Source of the DNA: Pseudooceanicola algae
Lineage (GTDB): Bacteria; Pseudomonadota; Alphaproteobacteria; Rhodobacterales; Rhodobacteraceae
Direction: 5' to 3'
NCBI RefSeq assembly: GCF_003590145.2
Contig: NZ_CP060437.1
Span: 62,001 to 126,000 of the forward strand
Length of the DNA: 64,000 bases
A model generated the notes under the pieces. The model was given only the letters and a program-made list of their open reading frames with translations, was not told where the DNA came from and did not search any database. Below are positions 1-7,989 of this stretch, piece after piece (position 1 is the first letter of the stretch; each line of letters begins with the position of its first letter). A program made the translations under genes and the position numbers.

Positions 1-140
1 GCCGGCACATGCCGTATGTCGTTGACGGCGATATCCAGCGCGACCGCCGGGATCAGCCGCCGCCGCAGGACGACCAGCCCGGTCGCCAGCCCAAGGACCA
101 GCGCCACGATGACAAGGGTGGCAAGCGCGATCTCTGTCAT
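1..140 (-). CDS. nqrF: Na+-translocating NADH:quinone reductase subunit F, N-terminal fragment
   Basis: Only the first 46 codons are inside the window; the gene runs off the left edge. The visible start encodes MTEIALATLVIVALVLGLAT, a single membrane anchor followed by a basic RRR, as at the N-terminus of NqrF. The rest of NqrF (2Fe-2S ferredoxin domain, then FAD/NADH domain) must lie outside. The start ATG overlaps the nqrE stop by 4 bases (ATGA), so it is the sixth cistron of the nqr operon. NqrF is the NADH-oxidising entry subunit of the sodium pump. The call rests on position and the anchor and cannot be checked against the catalytic domains here. Confidence 0.8.
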   Translation of the reverse strand, partial: MTEIALATLVIVALVLGLATGLVVLRRRLIPAVALDIAVNDIRHVP

Positions 141-751
141 TGCGTCGCCGCCATCTGCGCGAAGGAGGCAAACCCCAGCGACATCAACCCCGTCAGGACA
201 AAGGCGATGCCAAGCCCGCGCAGCCCCACCGGAAGATCCGCATAGGCCAGCCGCTTGCGCAACGCGCCGAGCAACCCGACCGCAATGGCAAAGCCCAGCC
301 CGCTGCCCAGCCCGAAGACGGCGGATTCCGCCAAACTATAGGCCCGGTCCACCATGAACAGGCTACCAGCCAGGATCGCGCATTGCACGGTCAGCAGCGG
401 AAGGAACACGCCAAACGACGCATGGACCGCGGGGAAAAACCGATCCAGCAGCATTTCCAGCAATTGCACTGTCGCGGCGATCACTCCGATGAAGGCGATC
501 AGCACCAGATAGGACAGATCAAGATCGGGCTGCCCCGCCCAGGCCCATGCGCCGGGCGCCAGCAAGCCCCGGTAGATCAGCCAGTTAAGCGGCACGGTCA
601 CCCCCAGCACGCCGGTCATGGCGATGCCAAGGCCCATGGCGCTGGCCGGCCGCCGGGACAGCGCGAGAAAGGTGCATAGCCCCAGGAACAGCGTCAGCGG
701 CATGTTGTCCACGAAGGCCGCAGTCAGGAAAAGGGTCCAAAGCTCGGTCAT
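137..751 (-). CDS. nqrE: Na+-NQR subunit E
   Basis: This 204-residue integral membrane protein has about six hydrophobic segments, the usual size for NqrE/RnfA. The N-terminal run MTELWTLFLTAAFVDNMPLT and the glycine-rich GLGSGLGFAIAVGLLGALR segment near the C-terminus are typical. In the family, NqrD and NqrE are inverted-topology homologues that bind a 2Fe-2S centre between them and form part of the sodium path. It overlaps nqrD by 4 bases upstream and nqrF by 4 bases downstream, so translation is coupled throughout. Confidence 0.92.
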   Translation of the reverse strand: MTELWTLFLTAAFVDNMPLTLFLGLCTFLALSRRPASAMGLGIAMTGVLGVTVPLNWLIYRGLLAPGAWAWAGQPDLDLSYLVLIAFIGVIAATVQLLEMLLDRFFPAVHASFGVFLPLLTVQCAILAGSLFMVDRAYSLAESAVFGLGSGLGFAIAVGLLGALRKRLAYADLPVGLRGLGIAFVLTGLMSLGFASFAQMAATQ

Positions 752-1413
752 TCGATGGCCCTGACGTCTGCCGGGGGCACATGGTCGGGGGCTTCGGCCT
801 GCGTCGGAAGAAGGGTCCGGATGGCCCAGATCACGCCGCCCAACAGGAAGAAGGCCGAGGGCGCCAGCAACATCAGGCTGAGCGGCGTGAACCAGCCGCC
901 GGCCTCGGCCAGGGGCAAGACCTGCCAGCCGAACAACTGCCCGCGCCCGAAGACTTCGCGCAGGCCTCCGACCAGCAACAGGATCAGCGAATAGCCCAGC
1001 CCATTGCCGAAGGCGTCCACCGCTGCGTGGAGCGGCGGGTTATGGCGGGCATAGGCCTCGGTCCGGCCCAGCACGAGGCAATTGGTGGTGATCAGGCTGA
1101 CGTAGATCGACAGGGCGCTGCTGATATCCGCGAAATAGGCCTGCAGCACCTGGTCGATGACGATCACCAGCGATGCGACGATGATGATCTGCACGATCAG
1201 GCGGATGCTGTCGGGGATATGGCGGCGGATCACGCTGATGATCATGGCCGACAGCGTCAGGACCACAGTCAGGGAAACCGACATGGTCAGCGCCGTGGAC
1301 AGTGACGTGGTGACCGCAAGCGCCGAACAGATGCCGAGGATCTGCAGCGTCACCGGGTTTTGCCGGATCAGGGGCTCGGTCAGGGTTCTCCGGACGTCGA
1401 AACGCGCGGCCAT
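748..1413 (-). CDS. nqrD: Na+-NQR subunit D
   Basis: This 221-residue polytopic membrane protein is homologous to NqrD/RnfE. The segments NPVTLQILGICSALAVTTSL and VSLITTNCLVLGRTEAYA contain the family's conserved cysteines, which in NQR and RNF complexes hold an iron-sulfur centre with the partner subunit. The C-terminal tail is long and hydrophilic (about 20 residues). The gene starts 3 bases after nqrC and overlaps nqrE by 4 bases. Confidence 0.92.
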   Translation of the reverse strand: MAARFDVRRTLTEPLIRQNPVTLQILGICSALAVTTSLSTALTMSVSLTVVLTLSAMIISVIRRHIPDSIRLIVQIIIVASLVIVIDQVLQAYFADISSALSIYVSLITTNCLVLGRTEAYARHNPPLHAAVDAFGNGLGYSLILLLVGGLREVFGRGQLFGWQVLPLAEAGGWFTPLSLMLLAPSAFFLLGGVIWAIRTLLPTQAEAPDHVPPADVRAIE

Positions 1414-1416
1414 GGC

Positions 1417-2211
1417 TCAGAACTCCCCCCGGTTGATCGCGCGGAGCAAGGGGCCGTAGCCATCCGGCCCCAGCCAGAATTGCACCATGTTCGAGACCCC
1501 GCGCCCGGTGCGTGTCGCCCCGGTGATCCCGTCCACCTGGTAGGGGGTGCTCGCAGTGCCCCGCGCGACACCAAAGCGCAGCTCGCCTCCTTCGTCGCGC
1601 AGCAGGGTGCCGGGGAAACGCGCCTGCCAGGACGGGTCCTCGATCCGGCCGCCAAGACCGGGGGTCTCCGAATGGCCGGTGATCGCGATGCCCGCGATGG
1701 TGTTCATGTCCCCTTCCAGCGCAAGGATCGCGTCGATCCGACCACCATAGCCCTGCCCGGTCAGCGGCAGCAGAACCAGCGATATCTCCTCCCCGGTCCG
1801 CAGCAGGAAGATCTGCGCATAATCAGGGCGTTGCGCCAGCCCGGCGATATCGGCGGCAGGCTCGAGCGCTGTCCAGTTCGCCGTATCCGCAAGGACCGTC
1901 GCAAAGGTCTCGGTCGTCACGTCCTGCGCCGCGCGCCCGTCGTCGAGGTCAATCACCACGGTCGACAGGGTGCCGCCCGATTGTTCCAGCAGGTCGGTCA
2001 TGCCGGGAATGCCGCGCACCAGTTCCGCGATCCGGGCCTGTTCCTCGGCCGCGCGATTGGCGGTCTGGATCGGGCGCAGAAGCACGGTCGCGCCGCTGAC
2101 CATCAGGGCACAGATGCCCGACACCAGAAAGGCCATGACCAGCGTCTTGGTCCGGCTTTCATTGGGCAGGGCCAGAAACCGCCGCCAGGGATTATGGTCA
2201 GTGCCGGCCAT
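1417..2211 (-). CDS. nqrC: Na+-NQR subunit C, flavoprotein
   Basis: A 264-residue protein with one N-terminal membrane anchor (TLVMAFLVSGICALMVSGAT) and a periplasmic FMN-binding domain. The flavinylation motif is visible near residues 228-236 as DGITGATRT, which fits the D-x-x-[ST]-G-A-[ST]-x-[ST] pattern; FMN is attached by ApbE to the last threonine. The ATG at 2211 was chosen because a GGAGG ribosome site lies four bases upstream; an upstream ATG at 2232 would give 7 more residues. It overlaps nqrB by 14 bases. No apbE gene is seen in the window. Confidence 0.92.
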   Translation of the reverse strand: MAGTDHNPWRRFLALPNESRTKTLVMAFLVSGICALMVSGATVLLRPIQTANRAAEEQARIAELVRGIPGMTDLLEQSGGTLSTVVIDLDDGRAAQDVTTETFATVLADTANWTALEPAADIAGLAQRPDYAQIFLLRTGEEISLVLLPLTGQGYGGRIDAILALEGDMNTIAGIAITGHSETPGLGGRIEDPSWQARFPGTLLRDEGGELRFGVARGTASTPYQVDGITGATRTGRGVSNMVQFWLGPDGYGPLLRAINRGEF

Positions 2212-2980
2212 GTCGCCTCCGTCTTTGCGCATACCACAGGGCCAGCGCCCCTTCGTCCCACGCCGGCGCAAGCAGCGAGGTCAGCAAGGCGGTGGCCACG
2301 GCGATCTGGACGGGCGCGGCCCCGTGCCAGCCGGTCGCGAAAAGCGTGACAAGCGCAGCGTAGGACAGCCCGTTCAGCCAGCGCCCCGCGGGCGTCGTCG
2401 GACTGGTGACGGGGTCCGCGACCAGCAGGACCAGCACCACACCGGCCGCCGGCAGAACCGAGACGGGCAATACCCCGAACCCCAGAGCAACCGCCACGCC
2501 GAGCGTCGCACCCAGAAGAACCCCGACCGGCATCACCCCCGCCGCCATGCCGATCACCGCTGCCGGGATCGCCGCCCAGGCCACCGGGGTCAGGATCTCG
2601 GGCCATGGAAGGCCGGGAAAGCCGAAACCGAGGAACGACAGGGCCACGGTCGCCGGGTTCACCACGTTGCGCCCCCAGCCGCCAAAGACCAGCTCGCCCA
2701 TCACCGTTCCGAAACTGATGCCGAGGATCAACCGGAACGCCCCGAGGCCTTCGGGGGCCAGCACGGCAATCCCCAGGGCGGTGATCCCCGCCGACAGCGA
2801 CATCGGCTGTGCCCGCGCCAGCAGGAAGACCAGCTGCCAGATCCCCAGCACCAGCGCCACCAGGGCCAGCTTGCTTGCCGCCTCGATCCCGCCGTACCAG
2901 AGCCAGAACAGCGCCAGCGGCAGGTAGGCCGCCAGAAGCAGCATCACGACCGTCTCGCGTGTCCAGATGCCCCGGCTCAT
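2198..2980 (-). CDS. nqrB: Na+-NQR subunit B, compact variant
   Basis: This 260-residue polytopic membrane protein aligns by eye with NqrB through GRNVVNPA (about residue 104) and DPVTSPTTPAGRW (about 190), matching the family's GRNFLNPA and DPVSASFTNKGKW. Classical NqrB is about 410 residues. Here the soluble N-terminal extension is absent. The segment after GRNxxNPA that normally carries the DGxSGATxL flavinylation motif is shortened, and no SGAT-type threonine is present. The protein may therefore lack covalent FMN on NqrB. Start and stop overlap nqrA and nqrC, and no frameshift is seen, so it looks functional, not decayed. Confidence 0.85.
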   Translation of the reverse strand: MSRGIWTRETVVMLLLAAYLPLALFWLWYGGIEAASKLALVALVLGIWQLVFLLARAQPMSLSAGITALGIAVLAPEGLGAFRLILGISFGTVMGELVFGGWGRNVVNPATVALSFLGFGFPGLPWPEILTPVAWAAIPAAVIGMAAGVMPVGVLLGATLGVAVALGFGVLPVSVLPAAGVVLVLLVADPVTSPTTPAGRWLNGLSYAALVTLFATGWHGAAPVQIAVATALLTSLLAPAWDEGALALWYAQRRRRHGRH

Positions 2981-4245
2981 GCGCCGGCCTCCGTCCGGAT
3001 GCGATCCAGCATCCCGGCCAGCAGCCGCGGCAGATGCGCCTCCCCGCCCAGCACGTAGTCGGCCAGCGCAATGTCCTCTTCCAGCAGAGACAATACCCCC
3101 AACTTCATCGCGGTCTCATCGTCCCCGCAGCTCAGCGCGCGGACGAAAGCCGCTGCGGGGACCATACCGCCAAAGGCCTGATCCAGCGCCGCCGTGGGGA
3201 TCACCGGTTTGGGACTGGCCGACCGGGTCAACGCGGACATGAGCCAATGGCCCTGCGCGCCTGATGTCTTGCGCGGCAGGACGGTAACCTGCCGGTCGCG
3301 CGGCGCCAGCCATTGCGCGGCGCGGCCCTCCAGCGGCGACCCCGACAGGACCGTATGCGGCCCCGGCCTGGCGATGCGATGGGTCAGCCCGCGCAGGTGC
3401 GCCCCGACCTGCGTGCGCACCATCCGACTTTCGCGCAACGCCGAACCCGCAACACTGACAAGCCGGGTCATGGGCAGTTGCCCGGTGTCGATCAGGGTCC
3501 CAAGGGCGGCCACATCCTCGGCATGGATATCCCAGACCGGCGTTTCCAGCCCTGCCGGAAAGACCGTCAGCATCCGCAGTCCGGCCGCCGCCTGCGGATG
3601 GCGTCGCCCGCAGGTGACAATGCGCAGGCCGGGCACATCCGCCGTGTCGATCAGGGGTGGCCCAGCCTGCTGACACAGATACACAGGGCCCTCCGCAATC
3701 AACGCCAGCGCGCGAAGACCCCGGCCAAAGTCCTCGTCGCGGCCCTCTAGCGCCAGGCGCGGATCAGGCGAAAAGGGCCGCGTATCCGCCGCCATGACAA
3801 AGATGGCGGCCGGACGTTCGTCCGCTCCGGGCATGCCGCCAAACGGGCGGCGCCGCACCCAGGACCAGAACCCGGCGCGCTGCATCAGGCGACGCAGGCC
3901 CGCCTCGGTTGCCGCGCCAGAGGTATCGTGGGTCAGCACATCGCCACCCGGCTCCCGAAACAGCACGATCTCGGACAGCTTGTGACCCTGCAAAAGCACG
4001 CTGCGTGCCACGCTGGCCGACATCGGCGCGACGAAACACACGTCCGGCGCATCGCGCAGACTGGCCACGGGCGCCCCCTGCGCGACCGATGCCCCCTCTT
4101 CGACGTGCAACGTGACGCGCGGCGCTGTGCCCGAAGGCCCGACAATCCCGGCTTCGGCGCAGATGACATCCGCGACCCCGCCCGTGCCTGGCGGCGGGGA
4201 CTGGAACGGCAATGTAAGACCTGTCCGGAAAGCAAGCTGCAACAT
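2977..4245 (-). CDS. nqrA: Na+-NQR subunit A
   Basis: This 422-residue protein is the first gene of the operon. The N-terminal half carries the lipoyl/biotinyl-like barrel, visible in TLHVEEGASVAQGAPVASLR, also found in NqrA and RnfC. The ATG at 4245 (MLQLAFRTGLTLPF) replaces a longer frame beginning at 4308 whose extra residues look non-coding. Classical NqrA is about 446 residues. NqrA is peripheral on the cytoplasmic side and takes part in quinone binding. It has a 4-base overlap with nqrB. The FNR box at 4280-4293 sits about 41 bases upstream of the start codon. Confidence 0.88.
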   Translation of the reverse strand: MLQLAFRTGLTLPFQSPPPGTGGVADVICAEAGIVGPSGTAPRVTLHVEEGASVAQGAPVASLRDAPDVCFVAPMSASVARSVLLQGHKLSEIVLFREPGGDVLTHDTSGAATEAGLRRLMQRAGFWSWVRRRPFGGMPGADERPAAIFVMAADTRPFSPDPRLALEGRDEDFGRGLRALALIAEGPVYLCQQAGPPLIDTADVPGLRIVTCGRRHPQAAAGLRMLTVFPAGLETPVWDIHAEDVAALGTLIDTGQLPMTRLVSVAGSALRESRMVRTQVGAHLRGLTHRIARPGPHTVLSGSPLEGRAAQWLAPRDRQVTVLPRKTSGAQGHWLMSALTRSASPKPVIPTAALDQAFGGMVPAAAFVRALSCGDDETAMKLGVLSLLEEDIALADYVLGGEAHLPRLLAGMLDRIRTEAGA

Positions 4246-4279
4246 GGCGCATGGGTACCACACAGCCCGCCGGGGTCTC

Positions 4280-4293
4280 TTGATGCAGATCAA
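4280..4293. promoter_or_regulatory. FNR/FnrL-type binding site between nqrA and the pentaheme cytochrome
   Basis: The sequence TTGATGCAGATCAA is a perfect match to the consensus TTGAT-N4-ATCAA. Its centre is about 41 bases upstream of the nqrA start codon and about 78 bases upstream of the cytochrome start codon. If it acts as a class II activator site at -41.5, the spacing fits a cytochrome transcript starting near 4328 better than an nqrA transcript, which would then be almost leaderless. For nqr it could instead be a repressor site. The site implies oxygen- or NO-dependent control. Confidence 0.75.
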
Positions 4294-4364
4294 GCGGGGA
4301 CGCCGCAATCAATGCTAGGATGAAATCTGAATTCCCGATGCCCCCAAACACCGGAGTAGATTTC

Positions 4365-5537
4365 ATGGCCAAGCGTTTCGGACCCCTCGCCCCCCTTTTT
4401 GCCATGACTTGCGGCCTGCTCTTGCTGGCCGGGGGGCATTTCGCCCTGGGTCAGGAAGCCGAAGGCGAGGACACGACGGACGCGGTGCCCTATGCCATGC
4501 CGAAATCAGGCCCGTTCAGCCCTTCGGATATCGAGATCCAGAACAACCAGGCCATCAGCGACTGGTTCCGCTCGGGCCATGCGGATGCCGCATCGGAGGC
4601 CTTCAGCCACTGGGACGAGGAGGAGGTCGTCAACCCGGTCTGCGCCACCTGCCATTCCGGCGAGGGGTTTCGTGATTTCCACGGGCTGGACGGCACCCCG
4701 GCGGGCAGTGTCGAAGGGCCGATCAACACCGGGGGCGTCGTCGATTGCGGCACCTGTCACAATCCCGGTCTGGCCGGAATCAGGGAAGTCGCCTTTCCCA
4801 GCGGCCTGATGCACCCGGTCGAAGGCGTCGAAGCCGCCTGCATGACCTGCCACCAGGGCCGTACATCCGGCAAGGATGTCGAGGCAGCCACCGCCGACCG
4901 CGACCTCGACACGCCAAGCGCCGACCTGCGGTTCATCAACCCGCACTACGCCACCGCCGCGGCCTCCTGGCTGGGGGGCTATGGCGGGGCCGGCTATCAC
5001 TACGCCGGCAAGGAATACTCCGGCCGGTTCTTCCATGCGCGCCCGGTCTCATCCTGCAATTCCTGCCACGAGCCGCATACGCTGGAGATCGAATTCGACA
5101 CCTGCCTGACCTGCCACGAGGCGAGTTCCGTCGAGGAAATCCGCATCGCCCGGCAAAGCTATGACGGCAGCGGCGACCTGTCCAAGGGGATCCGGTCCGA
5201 TATTCAGGCCAATGCCGCAGTGCTGATGGCGCTGATCGAGGACTATACCCGGGACATTGCGGGGGCGGCCTTTGTCTATGACAGCCACCGCTATCCCTAC
5301 TTCTTCGCCGATGCCAATGCCGACGGGCTGGCGGACGAACAGGACGGCCAGCCCGTCGCCTTCAGTTCATGGACCCCGCGCAGCCTGCGCGCCGTTTACA
5401 ATTGGAAACTGATCGCGGCCGATCCCGGCAATTTCGCGCATAACCCGCCCTATATGCTCGAACTGTTACACGATTCGATCGAGGACCTGAGCGGGTCACT
5501 GGGCCAGGACGTGCAGGACATGGGCATCTTGCGGTAG
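4365..5537 (+). CDS. periplasmic pentaheme c-type cytochrome
   Basis: This 390-residue protein has a signal peptide (GLLLLAGGHFALGQ) and five CXXCH haem c sites: CATCH, CGTCH, CMTCH, CNSCH and CLTCH, between about residues 90 and 250. The C-terminal 140 residues have no haem motif but contain FVYDSHRYPYFFADANADGL, an acidic, possibly metal-binding loop. The ATG at 4365 is preferred over 4320 because it follows GGAG and begins the signal peptide. It diverges from nqrA with a shared FNR box, so it probably works with the sodium-pumping quinone reductase as a periplasmic electron carrier or reductase. Partner and substrate are unknown. Confidence 0.85.
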   Translation: MAKRFGPLAPLFAMTCGLLLLAGGHFALGQEAEGEDTTDAVPYAMPKSGPFSPSDIEIQNNQAISDWFRSGHADAASEAFSHWDEEEVVNPVCATCHSGEGFRDFHGLDGTPAGSVEGPINTGGVVDCGTCHNPGLAGIREVAFPSGLMHPVEGVEAACMTCHQGRTSGKDVEAATADRDLDTPSADLRFINPHYATAAASWLGGYGGAGYHYAGKEYSGRFFHARPVSSCNSCHEPHTLEIEFDTCLTCHEASSVEEIRIARQSYDGSGDLSKGIRSDIQANAAVLMALIEDYTRDIAGAAFVYDSHRYPYFFADANADGLADEQDGQPVAFSSWTPRSLRAVYNWKLIAADPGNFAHNPPYMLELLHDSIEDLSGSLGQDVQDMGILR

Positions 5538-5739
5538 CTGGGGGAAAAGGCGTCGGCGCCCCCCCGCCGCCCCGACCGGCGGGCAAACGCGCAAAGTCAC
5601 GACCCATCCGACCGATACGGGGAACCAGACCGACGACAGCGGCATTTCACTGCGAAAGGGGGCCCTCGCCATCACTTTCTTTCGCAGTCTGTCCACCGCC
5701 GGGTTCTTCGCCACCGCCATCAGCTTTGGTCCGGGGCGC

Positions 5740-6867
5740 ATGGGGTTCGGCCTGTTCGTGCCGGAGTTCAGATCGGAATTCTCGATGTCCGCCGCCTCGG
5801 CCGGGCTTGTTTCCAGCCTCGGGTTCGCGGGCTTCTTCGCGGGTCTCCTGGTCGCGCAACTTCTGCTGAACCGAAGGGGGCCGGAACACCCGGTTCTTGC
5901 CGGGCTCGCGGCCGCAACCCTCGGCCTCGGGCTGGTTGCGATAGCGCCGAACGTGCCGATCCTTGCCGCCGGGGTCTTTCTGGCCGCCACCAGCGCCGGG
6001 TTCGCCTGGACGCCTTTCAACGACGCGGTGCATCGCAAGGTGCGGGACCGCGACCGCGCCTCGGCGCTGTCCGTGATCAGCACCGGCACCAGCGTCGGCA
6101 TCGCACTGGCCGGGGTGGTCGCCCTTGGCATGGTCTTCTTCGGCTTCGGCTGGCGGATCTGCTGGGGGGTCTTCGCCGCGGCCAGCATCGTCGCGCTGGC
6201 GATCAACTGGGCCGCGCTGCGGCAGGTGGAAAAGGCCCCCGATGACCCGCCCGAAGCCGTTTGGCGCGATCTTTTGCAGCCCGTGGCCCTGCCGCTGTTC
6301 GGGGTGGCCTTCATCTTCGGGATCACTTCGGCGATCTATATCTCCTTCGCAGCCGACCGGTTTGCCGAAGACGGCCTTCCCGGTCTGCCCCAGGGGACGG
6401 CCCCGGCGCTGGTCTTCATCTTCTACGGGCTTTTCGGCCTGACCGGCCTTGCCACGGACAGATTGCGCGACCGCATCGGGCTGACTTGGCTGGTCCGCCT
6501 GCTGATGCTGGCCGGGGCCGGGTCGCTGGCCGCGGCCGCCTTCATGCCGGATCATCTGGGCGGGCTTGCGACATCGGCCGGGTTGCAGGGCATCCATGTC
6601 ATGATGACCAGCGCGGTCCTTGCCTTCTGGTCCGAAAGCCTGTTTCCCGCCTTCCCCTCGCTCAGCTTCACCGCGGCGCTTCTGGCGGTGGCGGCGGGCT
6701 GCGTGATCGGCCCCGCGCTTGCCGGTCTGGCGGTCGGCAGCCTTGGGCCCCAGGTGATGTTCTACGCCGCCGCCGTCCTGCCGCTGGTTGCCATGGTCTT
6801 CATCAGGGCCCGGTTCATGGTCGAGCGGCAGAGCGACACCACCGGGAGTATCGAGGTGGGTGCCTGA
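5740..6867 (+). CDS. MFS transporter, start codon unclear
   Basis: At least 375 residues, about eleven hydrophobic segments, resembling the YbfB/YjiJ type of MFS proteins (GFGLFVPEF after the first helix, then RRGPEHPVLAG and DRDRASALSVISTG). The ATG at 5740 is the first canonical start, but the frame stays open upstream. The preceding 33 codons encode a good first transmembrane helix (ITFFRSLSTAGFFATAISFG), so the real protein probably begins near 5650, where only a CTG is available. There is no ATG, GTG or TTG in frame between the cytochrome stop and 5740. Substrate unknown. Confidence 0.75.
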   Translation: MGFGLFVPEFRSEFSMSAASAGLVSSLGFAGFFAGLLVAQLLLNRRGPEHPVLAGLAAATLGLGLVAIAPNVPILAAGVFLAATSAGFAWTPFNDAVHRKVRDRDRASALSVISTGTSVGIALAGVVALGMVFFGFGWRICWGVFAAASIVALAINWAALRQVEKAPDDPPEAVWRDLLQPVALPLFGVAFIFGITSAIYISFAADRFAEDGLPGLPQGTAPALVFIFYGLFGLTGLATDRLRDRIGLTWLVRLLMLAGAGSLAAAAFMPDHLGGLATSAGLQGIHVMMTSAVLAFWSESLFPAFPSLSFTAALLAVAAGCVIGPALAGLAVGSLGPQVMFYAAAVLPLVAMVFIRARFMVERQSDTTGSIEVGA

Positions 6868-6972
6868 CCCCCTGCCCTGATGCGGCCACCACCGACCACC
6901 CTCCGGCCAAAAAATTTCCAGGTTGTACTGCAATCTTCGGGAACAACTTGGCGACGACCGCGTTGCGATAGC

Positions 6973-7989
6973 ATGAGCATGCAGAAGCGTCGGCGGTCCC
7001 ATGGCCGCTTTCTGGCCGACATGTCAGTTTTCAGAGGTCTTCCGCTTCTCGGTCTCGCCGGTTGCGGGCAGGCTCAGTCTTCTCTCAATATCGCCGGTCA
7101 GGACGCAGGCAGCATCGCAGAGCTGTTCTGGGTCATGCTGGCCGGCGCGGTTGTCCTCTGGCTGGCGGTGAACGGGGCCTTTTACGTCATGTCCCGCGTC
7201 CTTCCGGGACGAATCGATCAGCGTCATGCAGCCCGGTTGCTGGTCGGCGGCGGCATCATACTGCCCACGGTGATCCTGACCGCGTTGCTGGTCTGGGGCC
7301 TTGCCCTGCTGCCCGATCCGCGACGGCCCGGTGACGGGCTGGTGGTGCGCGTGACGGGCGAGCAATGGTGGTGGCGGGTGGAATACTGGCCCGAAGGCGC
7401 AAGCGCGCCCATCGTCACCGCGAATGAAATCCGCCTGCCCGTGGGCGAGCGGACGGAGTTCCGCCTGACCTCGGACAGGGTCATCCACTCCTTCTGGATC
7501 CCGGCCCTTGGCGGCAAGATGGACATGTTCCCCGGCCGCGAAACGATGATCAGCCTGCATCCCGACAAGGTCGGCACCTATCGCGGCCAATGCGCCGAAT
7601 TCTGCGGCGCCAGCCACGCCTGGATGGCCTTTTCCGCCGTCACGATGGAGCGCGCGGATTTCGATGCCTGGCTTGCAGCCCAGGCCGCCGATGCCGCCCC
7701 GCCGGCCGATCCGGCCGCAACCCGCGGCAAGGCGGTCTTCGCCCAACAGGGCTGCGGCGCCTGCCACGCGATCCGGGGCACCGAGGCCGTCGGAACGGTC
7801 GGTCCGGACCTGACCCATATCGGCAGCCGTCTCAGCATCGGCGCCGGACGCTCGCCCATGACGCTTGACGATCTGTCCGCCTGGATCACCCATACCGAGG
7901 CGCTGAAACCCGAGGTCCGGATGCCCAGCTATGACCTGCCCGAAGACGATCTTGCCGATCTTGCGCATTACCTGAAAGGGCTGAAATGA
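6973..7989 (+). CDS. ctaC: caa3-type cytochrome c oxidase subunit II with fused cytochrome c
   Basis: About 338 residues. In order: a lipoprotein-like signal (LLGLAGC), two membrane helices, QWWWRVEY near residue 131, the CuA site (HSFWIPALGGKMD, then CAEFCGASHAWM with both cysteines, histidine and methionine), and a C-terminal haem c domain with CGACH near 261 and methionine ligand in RMPSY near 317. This is the electron-entry subunit of a caa3 oxidase. The start is uncertain: ATGs at 6973, 6979 and 7021 are in frame and none has a clear ribosome site; 7021 would give a short lipoprotein signal. It overlaps ctaD by 4 bases. Confidence 0.93.
   Translation: MSMQKRRRSHGRFLADMSVFRGLPLLGLAGCGQAQSSLNIAGQDAGSIAELFWVMLAGAVVLWLAVNGAFYVMSRVLPGRIDQRHAARLLVGGGIILPTVILTALLVWGLALLPDPRRPGDGLVVRVTGEQWWWRVEYWPEGASAPIVTANEIRLPVGERTEFRLTSDRVIHSFWIPALGGKMDMFPGRETMISLHPDKVGTYRGQCAEFCGASHAWMAFSAVTMERADFDAWLAAQAADAAPPADPAATRGKAVFAQQGCGACHAIRGTEAVGTVGPDLTHIGSRLSIGAGRSPMTLDDLSAWITHTEALKPEVRMPSYDLPEDDLADLAHYLKGLK

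Noticed and set aside
5647-7002. 451-codon minus-strand frame opposite the MFS gene
   Set aside because: Low-complexity composition and complete overlap with a recognisable transporter.
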